Shown one piece after another: positions 22,275 through 34,302 of a DNA stretch of 64,000 nucleotides. Positions within the stretch are counted from its first letter, which is position 1; each line of letters starts with the position of its first letter. A program made the translations under genes and the position numbers. Origin of the DNA: Panax quinquefolius (taxonomy: Eukaryota > Streptophyta > Magnoliopsida > Apiales > Araliaceae); contig CM035153.1 in assembly GCA_020205615.1 (NCBI GenBank), positions 97,421,122 through 97,485,121 on the forward strand, in the 5' to 3' direction. Under the pieces are notes generated by a model. The model searched no databases and was not told the origin of the DNA. It saw nothing but the letters and a program-made list of their open reading frames with translations.

Positions 22275-24157
22275 TGTTAGGTTTGTAATATTCATAACGC
22301 AATCAAATTGCATAAAATTAGCGGAAGCGTGTAAAATCAGAGTTTAAAAAATTTACAAACCATATACCCGGATCATCCTTTATGCATAATTATTAATTAA
22401 ACGAAAAGATAAAGAATAAATCATACCCTTGAAGATCGAGCTTCCTCAGGTACAAGTTCACCTCCAAATCCTTTCGCGTTCAATCTTGAATCCACCGAGT
22501 TTGGTTCCTTCCTTTGATCAACGTTAGCCACCCAAATGTTTGGCCTCTAGAGGTGATCCACCAAGGAAGAAGAAAATTCAAGAAGATGGGTATTTGGCTC
22601 AAACCCTAGTTTTCTATCTCTATAGAAAGGGTGTACTCTCCCAACAATTGGAATTATTACGTATGTTGAAAAAATCAACAACCCATACCACCCATAATAA
22701 GACTCCTCTTATTTATAGATGTGGGCAACCCACCTTAACAATTAAGGAATTGAGTTTTAATTAATTAATTAAATTCTTTTAATTAATTAATCTCCCAAAT
22801 CTTATTAGGGATAATTAATTAAACTCCTTTAACTAATTTTCCTTCCTAATCCAATTAGGAACAAATGAGAGTACTTATATTAAATTAATTCCTAAACTCT
22901 TTTAGAAATTAAAATAATAATAATTGTAATAATATTAATAAGACACCTCTTATTAATTTATATTTAATATTTCTAAAATATTAAATAATAAATATTAAGT
23001 TATTTAATTTATTCTATCACCATAGATTAAATTAAATATACATAACTATTATATTATTACGATTATGCCATTAACTTCTTAAATAATTATTCTTCCTTTT
23101 TTATGGTGTGACCCTTTAGGTTCTCCATATTAAAAGGTTGTGAATAAATCAATTAGAACAATTCTAATCTTATTTAAATAAATAAATTAAACAATTAATT
23201 TATTTAAATAATATTTATTCTACAATAGGATAAGCCTCCCTAGCGATCAACGACTTTCCAGATAATATAGATTTCAACATTAATCATTAAAGAACCTTTG
23301 AGTAAATAGTTACTCAGACAATTCAATCCTTCCACCATACAATGTCCCAATTAAATATAAGACATGGAATTCATTGTCAAGTCTTATTTTATTTAATTAT
23401 ATGTATTTCGATCCTTAAATGCACAACTCAAATAATGCAAATTAGAAACTCCTTTCTAATTTCATTACGCCCGCCAAGGACTCTACTGGGTTGTCATTTA
23501 TCGAATCACATAGGACATTTCTCTTCTTTTATTAGAAGTGGTAGATTCTTTATTGATCATACATTATCTCCATGTACAACTTATTATACCCAAGCATACC
23601 CTTTGATATACCCTAAGGGTCTTAAGGAATAAGTCAAAGTATAATTCATCATACACAAGATACTATGATGATCTCAAGTCCAAGGATCACTTGTACTACT
23701 ATCACTACAGGAATTCCTATTGACAGGCAAATAAAACTCCATTAGGTATTCCTTAGCGAGCCACGCTCAAATGAACTTATTCTCTAATAAGCACCTACAT
23801 ACTTGCTTTAGTGTCTCCACACAAATGATCATGAGATCAATCATCCTCATCCAATGAGCAAGCAACGTATGTACCAATCTATCCGGATTCACTAATCCCC
23901 AATTTAGTAATCCAATGATTGGGAACTATTTTAGTTTTAAGCTTTCAAAGAATTTAGATCTCATTAGAATGATCATCATCATTATTCTAAAAGCATTGCT
24001 TAAAACTATGGGTTTATCACATATTATAAAACAAAGATCATGTAGATAATTAAAAGCCTTTAATAAATTAATACTTTTTATTAATAAATGAATAAGATTG
24101 TTACAAAGTATATGCTTTATCATCAAACATGATTGGCTTGTGTGCATACTACTTTCA
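22275..24157 (-). repeat. Copia LTR, left copy (3' LTR of the element)
   Basis: 1883 bp, TG...CA. Plus- and minus-strand open stretches inside it (for example 23342-23632) are chance ORFs in AT-rich DNA. It matches 29687-31569 nearly base for base. Confidence 0.92.
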
Positions 24158-24168
24158 ATCTCCCACTT
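24158..24168 (-). promoter_or_regulatory. Copia polypurine tract
   Basis: On the minus strand AAGTGGGAGAT directly precedes the left LTR, as expected for the plus-strand primer of a minus-oriented element. Confidence 0.8.
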
Positions 24169-24179
24169 GCACTAAAGCC

Positions 24180-26300
24180 AATCGCCATGGTATCTCATAC
24201 TCTTCTTCTCTAAGTGACGATTATCCTGCTGTTGGATAAGCTTTAGTTAATGGATATGTAATGTTGTTCATGAGAGTCCACTATCTCTATAGTGATTTCC
24301 ATCTTTCAATGATTCTAATAATCAAATGAAAGTGCCACAACACATGTTTAGATCCAAGATGAGACTTAGGAACTATTCCTAGTTCTGTAATGAACTTTTA
24401 ATCCAAACAATCAACTTGCGACTTCATTTATAGCTATATACTTTGTCTTTATCACTAAATCAAGAACTCTTTCTTTGTTTGGAACCTTTCAATTCATTGC
24501 ACCCTCTTGTTCAAGGTAACACTTTACCTTAAAGTGGATTTTCGATCGTCTTGGTTCTGCATTCGAAAACTTGAGTCCGTAAAGCCCTCTAGTTTTAATT
24601 CGGACCCATCATGTATGATCACATCCTTAGTCTTTGGTTAAGAACTTTAAGATGTTTTTCAACGACTCAAAGTGAACTTCTCCGAATATGGTCGATCAAC
24701 ATCGGTCTCGTATATTTCATTGCATACATGATAGTTACTCATGCAATCTCTCTTTCGAGAGTCTGTGGGGACTATTAAGAGATACACTCCATAGCTCATC
24801 AATATGAGATATCTCTTGGAGTTTGCCATGCTAAACGACTTTAGCATCAAATGAATATCGTTCCTTGGGTTAAGTCGAGCATCCTCTTAAATCTATCTAT
24901 ATAGATTTATATCCCCAATTAAGATACTCTTCCAAATCATTCATGGAGGAATGTTTAGACAACTTTATCTTTCTTGATTGTAGCATTGGTATGTCATTCC
25001 TTATCCGTAGTATATCAACATATAATATTAGGAATGTCACGCTCTCCTAATCGACCCTTTTGTACACACTTGAACTCTTACCTCATCGTATGTAACTGGA
25101 TCATCATCTTCTATGATGTGTACCTCATCATCATCATCTATGATGAATTCATACCTCCTAGGTATCTTCGGTACTATTCGCATTTACGATTGGTGGTGGT
25201 ACAATAAGGTTCATCTACTGAGTTCCTCTTATTTGACTTATAGTATTTTGTGGTTCTTGAACTCTTCAAGATCTATTATCCTCCCACTAGCCCTTTCAAT
25301 GATAAACACCTTTATCTTAGAAGGAAGCGTGTTTCGCAACAAACACCTTTCGCTAAGTAGGATTATAGAACATATACCTTAAACTTACTTTAGGATGTCC
25401 CACAAATCGACACTTGTCAAATCTTGTCCCAAGCTTATCCTTTGAAACCTTTTCACATAAGTTGGACAACCCCTTATCTTAACATACTTAAGATTAGGAA
25501 TCCTCCCTGTCCATAACTTTTATAGAGTCTTGGGGCCGGATTTTTGAGGTTACCTTTTTCATAGATATGCAGCCATTTCTAGGACATTATCCCAGAAGGA
25601 TACTGGAATTTCAGTAAAATCATTATGGACCGCACCATGTCCAACAAGGTACGATTTTTCATTCAGATACATCAATCAATTATTGCATATCAGGATGTGT
25701 CCATTATGAGAAAACCATTTGAGATGATCAAGAAACTTATTGCACAAGTATTTATTCCTTGATCTAATCAAAGAATCTTAATACTTTGCCAATTTGTTTC
25801 ACTTCTGAATTCTTTGAACCTTTCAAATAATTCACACTTGTATTTTAGCAAATACACATTCAACTCTTTGAATGATCATCTCCTTTTCTTATACTAATTT
25901 GTTCAATATGCAAAATTATTTTCATGTAAGTCAAGTATACAAAATTTATTAAGTAATATTCTAGTTCTATACAAAACATTATTATTATAAATAGAATAAC
26001 AATTGTTCTTAATTATAATACCAAAGTTTTCATTGTCCAACAATAAAATGGAAATAATATTTTTAACGAGGCGGAATACAATAACAACTTATTGACTTAA
26101 TAGACTTGCCTAGTAGGCATTGCTAAACTATAAGTTTCTATGGCTAAATCTGCAACCTTTGCTTCATTTTCCACACATAGGATTACTTATATTTGTTTAA
26201 CTTTTCTACGCTTGGTTCCTTCATAAATCTATATTTATGATAACCAAAGTTAGTATCCAATACCCAAGTAGAACTTTGACTTAAAGAAAAATTATTTTAA
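24180..26300 (-). pseudogene. pol: Copia pol remnant: integrase, linker and RT/RNase H ends; most of RT deleted
   Basis: On the minus strand an integrase core is visible near 25880-25630 (ERFKEFRSE, then NRTLLDMVRSIM), followed by its C-terminal part near 25610-25390 (IPVSFWDNVLEMAAYL, SKTL.KLWTG, VDLWDILK). A linker is at 25380-25220 (VFVARNTLPSKIKVFIIE). An acidic stretch with DPVTYDEV lies near 25110. The next recognisable part, near 24960-24690, is from late RT (ILIGDINLY, KSFSMANSKRY, MSYGVYL). The first and catalytic RT motifs between them are absent, so about 1 kb was lost. Many stops and frameshifts occur. This copy could not make its own enzymes. Confidence 0.7.
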
Positions 26301-26319
26301 ATCATGAACAAATTTGTAT

Positions 26320-27130
26320 TTGTAACCAAAACTTCACTAAGCTTCTTTGGTTAACCTCTGCAAGATGCTTCTTGCAGTTTCTTTCCAGTGTCCAGGCTTA
26401 TTGCAGTGGAAGCAAACTCCTTTGCTATCCAAATCAGTTTTGTTCTTATTATCCTTTATTTTGCCTTTCTATATACCTTCTTTGAATCGTTCTTCTTTTC
26501 AGAAGATCCTTTGGCCCCTACCAGTAAGACTTTATCTTTCTTGGTTGAAAAGTGACTCTCAACAATTTTTCAATATGTTAAGCAAATCAGCGAGGCTGAT
26601 ATCTAGCTTGTTCATATGAAAAATTCACAACAATTGTGAAAGGAGTCCGGGAGTGAGTGCAAGATCAAATCTTGGCTCAACTCTCCATCCATGACAAAAC
26701 CAGTTATCCTAATTGATCAATCAAATTGATTATGTTAAGAATCTTTTTATGCATCTTTATAGTGCCATTGGCCATTCTAGATCGGAAGAGCTCCTTAGAT
26801 ATCGATATCTATCGGTCCTACTTTCCTCACCATCAACTACTTGATGTGCGGGAGTATAGTAAGAGCATCCATAGTTTCATCTTGTGGCTCAAGCTCGTTA
26901 CTTTCATGGATGCGAGCATGATGCATTGAGCTTATTGTGCATCATCTTGCCACTTTCTAAAAGTAGCAATCTCTTCCTCGAGGCATTATGCGCAACCATT
27001 GCGAGGATAGGCGTATTAAGGACATAAGATAGCTTTTTCAACCATGAGAACTATTCTCAAATTCCTTAATCAATCCGTTTAATTGGTCCGATTAAATAGC
27101 ATCTAATATGCTTCGCAGTGATAGTAATTT
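26320..27130 (-). pseudogene. gag: Copia gag remnant with zinc knuckle
   Basis: The minus strand carries a decayed CCHC knuckle near 26430-26385: Cys-Phe-His-Cys-Asn-Lys-Pro-Gly-His-Trp, readable across a small shift, followed by NCKKHLAEVNQ. Upstream (26900-26640) are gag-like pieces with MDALTILPH and several stops. It is too broken to give a protein. Confidence 0.6.
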
Positions 27131-28369
27131 AGACATTGTAAAATTCTGTAAATGAATTTGTAATTAACAACATTTTAACATACATTCTTTTATTAATTAC
27201 CAAAATAATTAGGTCTTGTTTTAATTTGGTATCTCCCACTATTTTTTCTTCAAACTATATTACCTCACTTATATAGTTAAAGCAAAATCTAATTAAAGAT
27301 TTGCTAGTGAGAATAAGGATCCCATTTCAAATGTATATAGCCTTGTGGTGACACAACAAACTATATATAAATAAATAGGTAGACAACTTTTGTCAATTAC
27401 ATCAACTATGCAACTCCTTGTATTTTGCCTCTTAGATTATTTTGATCAAGTGGTGGTACATCCGAATCAAAATTATCCAAGTTAAGTCCAACCTAGCACT
27501 CCATATATTCAAAAAAAAAATATCATCCTTGTGGTGACACAACAAAACAATATTGTTCAATTTTCTTTATAAGCATCAAATGTGATAAATTAACATCTTA
27601 AATACTTAATACTTGCCTTGTGGTGACACAACAAACTCATATTAAATATTTAATACTCTATTAATTTTATCATGCTAGAAAGAAGCTGACGTTCGATATT
27701 CCAAATATCTTTGAACGCTTAGGACTTAATATAAAAATTGAGGGGTTTGTTATTAATTTGTCTCATCTTGTTTAGCGCGCATGCACATATATATATAAAA
27801 TACGCGTCATATTAATGAACATGCGAAGCATGTTTGCATAATATATAATATATATATAGTATAAGCATGCACATATAGAATACTATATTCTACCTGGATT
27901 GATTATGGACTTTTGTTCTAGTTTGGTTCACTAGAGCCACTAAGTGAACCAAAAGGTCAAACCCTAGGGGTGCAAGAAATAATATTTAAATATAACTATT
28001 ACATTTAAATTCGGGCTCCATTATAAACGGGTCTTCAAGCGCTCCTTGCTCCTTGATCTCCAATTTTTCAAAAATTAATTCTAACTATTCCTATTACATA
28101 ACTATTTTAAAATAAATAGAAACCTTGATCGTGATCGAGGGGAAGTACATAGGAGGGAGATAGAATTTACATTAAGGAAAAATTAGAGAAGACGAGGTAC
28201 GCAGACCCCATTTAATAAAACCCATACACTCATGCATCCAACTAAAATAAAATCCAATCGCATTGGTCAATAGTCCATAATCAATCACATTTATTATCAT
28301 ACACATCACCATATGCATCAATAAATAACATTCATCTTATGAATAATAAACATTTAATATATATATTGA

Positions 28370-29020
28370 TATCATTTAATGGGCAAATTTAATTAGTATA
28401 AAATCTATTTTTGAATCAAAATAAACTCCTTTATTTTAATCCAAATTTAAATCAAAATAAAACTATTTTATTTTAATTTATCCAATTTTGAATAAAATAA
28501 ACTATTTTATTTTAATCAAAATCTTTAATCAAAATAAACTCCTTTATTTTAATTAATTATGGAATCCAATTCCATGTAAAAAAATCTTTAATTAAAATAA
28601 ACTCTTTTATTTTAATTAATTATGGAATCCAATTCCATGTAAAAAAAAATCTTTTATTAAAGGAAACACGGATATTCTTTTCCTATTCACAAATAAACTC
28701 CTTTATTTTGAATAATATGAAATCATATTTCATATCTAAATAAACTCCTTTATTTAAGGAAATTAGGATTCTCTTTCCTATTCACAAATAAACTCTTTTA
28801 TTTTGAATAATATGAAATCTTATTTCATATCTAAATAAACTCCTTTATTTAAGGAAATTAGGCAATCCAATTTCAACTCCAATTAGTTATCATGGAATCA
28901 AATTCCAACTCTAATTAGTTAGCATGAAATTTAATTTTAAAATTAAAATAAACTTTTTTTATTTTAAAATTAAAATAAACCTTTTATTTTAAAATTAAAA
29001 TAAATATTTATTTTAATTAT
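28370..29020. repeat. Degenerate repeat array in copia leader
   Basis: The core AAATAAACTCCTTTATTT recurs at irregular 40-110 bp steps, in places as longer duplicated units: GGAATCCAATTCCATGTAAA occurs twice (28561 and 28625), and AAATTAGG(A/C) units twice. The core is itself partly palindromic (AAATAAA...TTTATTT). Confidence 0.7.
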
Positions 29021-29031
29021 AAAATAATTAA

Positions 29032-29051
29032 TATATATATATATATATTAT

Positions 29052-29088
<37 letters not shown>

Positions 29089-29162
29089 CCGTATATATAT
29101 ATAATATATAAATAACGAATAGCACATGATTTAAAAAAAAAAAAAAGCATCTTGTGATCTAA

Positions 29163-29215
<53 letters not shown>
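29032..29215. repeat. TA dinucleotide microsatellites
   Basis: Several TA runs, the longest about 50 bp at 29164-29213, with an A run near 29132-29145. Reading frames through it are artefacts. Confidence 0.9.
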
Positions 29216-29216
<1 letters not shown>

Positions 29217-29671
29217 GGAAATTTCCTTTAAAATGAACAAACATGCAATCATCTTTTGAAAAAAAAATCCTGTTGCTTCAAAAAAAAAAATAATCCGTGC
29301 ACTCTTGTTTCCTATTTAAAACTGTTAACAACCCGTGCACTTCTATGGCATCAAAAAACAGCAGCCTCGAATTCCGTGCAAGCCTTGTTAACACCGGACA
29401 TTGCAACTTATTTTTGATTTCCGTGCCTCTGTTTCCTCGATTTCCGTGCGGCCAAAAAAAAGCTATTTAATTTCCGGCATGACCATTATACTACATAATA
29501 TATATATATCGCCAGTCCGGTTTTTCAAAGAAAAATTGACCCGGTTTTGTTTTTTTTTTTTTTTTTTTATTTAATAAATTTTATACAATAAAATTATGCC
29601 CAATTAAATTGTTCTAAACACATATCAATATACATATCAAATCTGAACAATTAATAATTCGCATAAAGGTT

Positions 29672-29685
29672 TGGCTCTGATGCCA
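29672..29685 (-). promoter_or_regulatory. Copia primer binding site (initiator Met tRNA type)
   Basis: On the minus strand TGGCATCAGAGCCA lies one base inside the right LTR. The usual plant initiator-Met PBS is TGGTATCAGAGC, so one base differs. Confidence 0.85.
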
Positions 29686-29686
29686 C

Positions 29687-31569
29687 TGTTAGGTTTGTAA
29701 TATTCATAACGCAATCAAATTGCATAAAATTAGCGGAAGCGTGTAAAATCAGAGTTTAAAAAATTTACAAACCATATACCCGGATCATCCTTTATGCATA
29801 ATTATTAATTAAACGAAAAGATAAAGAATAAATCATACCCTTGAAGATCGAGCTTCCTCAGGTACAAGTTCACCTCCAAATCCTTTCGCGTTCAATCTTG
29901 AATCCACCGAGTTTGGTTCCTTCCTTTGATCAACGTTAGCCACCCAAATGTTTGGCCTCTAGAGGTGATCCACCAAGGAAGAAGAAAATTCAAGAAGATG
30001 GGTATTTGGCTCAAACCCTAGTTTTCTATCTCTATAGAAAGGGTGTACTCTCCCAACAATTGGAATTATTACGTATGTTGAAAAAAATCAACAACCCATA
30101 CCACCCATAATAAGACTCCTCTTATTTATAGATGTGGGCAACCCACCTTAACAATTAAGGAATTGGGTTTTAATTAATTAATTAAATTCTTTTAATTAAT
30201 TAATCTCCTAATCTTATTAGGGATAATTAATTAAACTCCTTTAACTAATTTTCCTTCCTAATCCAATTAGGAACAAATGAGAGTACTTATATTAAATTAA
30301 TTCCTAAACTCTTTTAGAAATTAAAATAATAATAATTGTAATAATATTAATAAGACACCTCTTATTAATTTATATTTAATATTTCTAAAATATTAAATAA
30401 TAATATTAAGTTATTTAATTTATTCTATCACCATAGATTAAATTAAATATACATAATATATTATTACGATTATGCCATTAACTTCTTAAATAATTATTCT
30501 TCCTTTTATGGTGTGACCCTTTAGGTTCTCCATATTAAACCTAGGTTGTGAATAAATCAATTAGAACAATTCTAATCTTATTTAAATAAATAAATTAAAC
30601 AATTAATTTATTTAAATAATATTTATTCTACAATAGGGATAAGCCTCCCTAGCGATCAACGACTTTCCGGATAATATAGATTTCAACATTAATCATTAAA
30701 GAACCTTTGAGTAAATAGTTACTGTGACAATTCAATCCTTCCACCATACAATGTCCCAATTAAATATAAGACATGGAATTACTTGTCAAGTCTTATTTTA
30801 TTTAATTATATGTATTTTCGATCCTTAAATGCACAACTCAAATAATGCAAATTAGAAACTCCTTTCTAATTTCATTCGCCGCCGCCAAGGACTCTTTGGG
30901 TTGTCATTTATCGAATCACATAGGACATTCTCTTCTTTTATTAGAAGTGGTAGATTCTTTATTGATCATACATTATCTCCATGTACAACTTATTATACCC
31001 AAGCATACCCTTTGATATACCCTAAGGGTCTTAAGGAATAAGTCAAAGTATAATTCATCATACACAAGATACTATGATGATCTCAAGTCCAAGGATCACT
31101 TGTACTACTATCACTACAGGAATTCCTATTGACAGGCAAATAAAACTCCATTAGGTATTCCTTAGCGAGCCACGTTCAGTGAACTTATTCTCTAATAAGC
31201 ACCTACATACTTGCTTTAGTGTCTCCACACAAATGATCATGAGATCAATCATCCTCATCCAATGAGCAAGCAACGTATGTACCAATCTATCCGGATTCAC
31301 TAATCCCCAATTTAGTAATCCAATGATTGGGAACTATTTTAGTTTTAAGCTTTCAAAGAATTTAGATCTCATTAGAATGATCATCATCATTATTCTAAAA
31401 GCATTGCTTAAAAAACAATGGGTTTATCACATATTATAAAAACAAAGATCATCGTAGATAATTAAAAGCCTTTAATAAATTAATACTTTTTATTAATAAA
31501 TGAATAAGATTGTTACAAAGTATATGCTTTATCATCAAACATGATTGGCTTGTGTGCATACTACTTTCA
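29687..31569 (-). repeat. Copia LTR, right copy (5' LTR of the element)
   Basis: 1883 bp, TG...CA, followed by the target duplicate TAGGG (31570-31574) and then the rest of the R2 LTR. Confidence 0.92.
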
Positions 31570-31574
31570 TAGGG

Positions 31575-32793
31575 TGCTTAGGTTAGAATTGAAAATCACA
31601 CCAGAAACTGAAGTTTTCTCTCCCTTTCTCTCTCTATATTATCGAGCGTATTCTTGTGAGTATTTTAATACTTGGAGTGTTGTTATACGGTGCAAGTTCC
31701 TTGATTTTATATCCGATTTTTTTGAGTCGGCTGAGTCTTTTCAAGGTAAGGCATATTATTTTTTTCCAAATGATATTATTTCTTTCAATATCATTATGCC
31801 GAAGTATTGATATGAACTTTTAATCAAATTTGGAATTTTTTGTGTCGGAGTTACTATTCACGTATACGGCACTATTCACAGAAAAATTAATTTTTTTTGT
31901 TTTTCGTCCAAAATATCTAATGTGGATATTAGCTTTGATTGTATCCATGTTTTGATCATTCTTGAATTTTACTCCACTATGATTATTTATGAGGTATTTT
32001 TGGACATGATATAGCTGAAATACGAATCCTTAATATTTATTCTTTTGTTTCACTGGATTCGTTTTCTTTAAAATATTTTTCATCATCCTCAGTCCTAAAT
32101 GATGATATAATTCAATATCTTTGGCCTGTAGTGCAAAGATTAATGATTTTATAATGAATATCTTTGGCCCGTAGTGCAAAGATGTACAGGTGTTGAGATG
32201 AACATGACCAACTGATGAATATCTTTGGCCTGTAGTGCAAAGATGAAAATTTGATTCAAGATGAATATTGATGGATGTTACAGGGATAAAATAATGATGA
32301 TGGACTGTTAAATTCATAGATTATAGTAGATTTCATACTCTACGTAACTCTTCTATGAATTATTATTTTTCACTGCGAATATTGATATAAAACTTGTTGT
32401 TTATTATATTCTCTCGGATTTTTCCCTGTTGAAGACTAACGATAATTTGTTCTATATTATCTTAGTCATAATATTCTTTACTGGGCTAGTTGAGCTCATC
32501 CTTTTCCTTTTTGTTCCGTTTTTCTTCTTAGGAGGCGAGAATGTAGCGAGTACGAGTCGGGGTATGGAATGATGGTTCTAGAGAGAGTTGTTTAGTTGTC
32601 CTCACCATTTTTGTAAAATAATGTATCAATAATTGTGATGAGGATTTATTTGGGTATGTATATTGTCTAGAAGACAATATTTGTATTTAAACTCACAGTT
32701 TTTATGTTGTATTAATAAAATTTCTAGTTGTTTCTGTACCATGTTATTGACGACTCAAAATGGGTGATGTATACCTATTTTGGGGGCGTCACA
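31575..32793 (+). repeat. R2 5' LTR, right part
   Basis: Continues the R2 LTR exactly where the copia interrupted it (TGCTTAGGTTAGAATTG) and ends GGGGGCGTCACA. It holds three copies of a 28-bp repeat with core CTTTGGCCTGTAGTGCAAAG (about 32107-32245), also present in the other R2 LTRs. Confidence 0.9.
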
Positions 32794-32795
32794 GT

Positions 32796-32807
32796 TGGTA
32801 TCAGAGC
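32796..32807 (+). promoter_or_regulatory. R2 primer binding site
   Basis: TGGTATCAGAGC two bases after the LTR end matches the plant initiator-Met tRNA PBS used by most chromoviruses. Element copy 3 has the same site at 47911-47922. Confidence 0.9.
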
Positions 32808-32981
32808 TTAGGGATATGATCTCTGGCGGAGATCGGGGAATAAAACTAGGAGGGGAGAGACGAGTAAAACCTTCGCTAGTGTGTCTTACCTAAGCTTATT
32901 TGTTGGTTGGTCAGTATATAGGGATATTATGTGATATGTTGATTTCTTTAATTAACCTTTGTTTTATGGCAGTATTTGAGA

Positions 32982-34299
32982 ATGTCGATTGAGAATATTA
33001 ATGAGAGAAGCAATTGAGACCGTGGAGACACACCTTTACCCACTAACGAGGAGAAGCGTGTAATGTGATGGCAATGTTCCTCCTGTAAAAAACACCACTG
33101 ATCGGACGATGAACGACGGAATGTTTAGAAGCTTTTTGCAGTTCATGCAAAATCAGACGAGGGAGACTCATGCACAAAATACCGGTGGAAATGATAACAA
33201 CGCACGGTTTGTCATGGCCAAGCAGTTCAAGGAGTTGGGACCACCAGAATTCTTGGGAAAGCCAGATCCGATTAAGGTGGAGACGTGGGTCAAGCAGATT
33301 ACCAAGATATTCGATGTCTTGGGATGCACGGAGGAACAGAAGGTTCCATTCGCCACATTTATATTCTGTAATGAGGCAGATTACTGGTGGGAATCTGTGA
33401 AGCGTACCCATCCAGCCACACTCAGCATGTCATGGGAGATGTTTCAGAAACTGTTCAATGACAAGTACTTTCCTGAAAGTATCCGTCTTATGAAGGAAGT
33501 AGAGTTTATTAGACTGGAACAAAATAACATGACGGTGTCCCAGTATGAGGCGAAGTCCGCGGAGTTGTCCAGGTTTGCACCTCATTTAGTGGAGAATGAA
33601 GAACGTATGACGCGGATGTTTCTAAGAGGTTTGAAACCCGGCATACGTCAATATCTTATTTCTCATAAATTTTCTCTCTATTCAGATGTTGTCAACATGG
33701 CTCAGTTATTAGAGCGAGATAACGAGTATGGTCAATCGAGGGACCACAACCAGGATCATACCGGGGATAGCAATCAACAGAACAACGATAACCAGCGGAG
33801 AAAGAAAAAGACGGACAAAAATGGTAACCACTCTGGTGGTAATCATGGCTATGAGAATAGAAGAAGCGAGTCAGGAGGAGATTTTAAAAAGAGGAGATTC
33901 AACAACGACCATGTGAAGACGTCAGCACCAGCAGCAACTTGTTCCAAGGGAGGAGAACGACCACCGGTCGTATACTATAAATGCGAGAAAGAAGGACATA
34001 TTAGTCCAAACTGCCCACAACAGTTTAAGGTATGCTATAATTGTAGAAAGGAAGGACATATCGCTCGAGATTGTATGGTAGCGAAACCAAGTCCAGCGGG
34101 GATGGTGACTCAAAAGGTTGTCCCAGAAAAGTCAAAGTCAACGGTTCCTGGAAGAGCGTTTGTCGTGACTAGTCAAAATGCGAGGAACCCAAACGAGGTG
34201 ATCATGGGTAAGCTAATCATAAATTCTTGTGAAGTTTATGACTTACTTGATACCGGTGCTACCCATTCATTTATCTCTCCTGCTTGTGCTCAACGTTAA
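32982..34299 (+). pseudogene. gag: R2 gag (broken start, otherwise largely open to the protease start)
   Basis: The ATG at 32982 (MSIENIN) is followed by small insertions and a shift, so the open frame only resumes at 33109 (MNDGMFRSFLQFMQN). The fragment at 48095 shows the unbroken N-terminus. The Gag core contains LGPPEFLGKPDP, VKQITKIFDVLG, YWWESVK and FNDKYFPESIR, then RMFLRGLKPGIRQYLI. A basic Asn/Arg-rich stretch precedes two zinc knuckles: YYKCEKEGHISPNC, whose first Cys is Tyr, and CYNCRKEGHIARDC, intact. The protease motif LLDTGATHSFIS begins at about 34240 in the same frame. TAA at 34297-34299 stops the reading within the protease. Gag and pol share one frame in this family. Confidence 0.88.
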
Positions 34300-34302
34300 A
34301 AC

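Larger units (their letters stand above)
27131..29686 (-). other. Copia leader region with AT-rich interspersed repeats
   Basis: No coding region is recognised in 2.5 kb between gag and the PBS-side LTR. GTGGTGACACAACAAA occurs three times (about 27353, 27531 and 27618), each after CTTG. From 28370 to 29020 variations of AAATAAACTCCTTTATTTTAAT recur more than ten times with a changing spacer. Dinucleotide TA runs lie at 29032-29215. Long leaders of this kind are common in large plant copia elements. Confidence 0.65.
22275..31569 (-). mobile_element. Copia (Ty1) LTR retrotransposon, complete ends, defective coding region
   Basis: Left and right LTRs (22275-24157 and 29687-31569) are both 1883 bp, begin TGTTAGGTTTG and end TACTTTCA. 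The 5-bp target duplication is TAGGG (22270-22274 and 31570-31574). The PBS (29672-29685) and purine tract (24158-24168) show minus-strand orientation. Remnants of gag, integrase, the integrase-RT linker and the end of RT/RNase H are recognisable in the right order, but most of RT is missing and stops abound. The LTRs differ at only about twenty places by eye, many of them single-base indels, so insertion was recent. The lineage within copia is not determined. Confidence 0.92.

Noticed and set aside
23342..23632. 96-codon plus-strand frame in the left copia LTR
   Set aside because: The matching place in the right LTR is broken by small indels, and there is no recognisable family.
29028..29252. 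Minus-strand frame rich in Ile-Tyr repeats
   Set aside because: It is only the reading of a TA microsatellite; the same holds for 50851-51126.
32030..32317. 95-codon minus-strand frame, also at 39452 and 47142
   Set aside because: It runs through the three 28-bp LTR repeats, has no start context or family likeness, and recurs only because the LTR is repeated.
32796..32807. tRNA-like match
   Set aside because: It is a 12-base primer binding site next to an LTR, not a tRNA gene. The same applies to 40286-40303 and 49890-49907.
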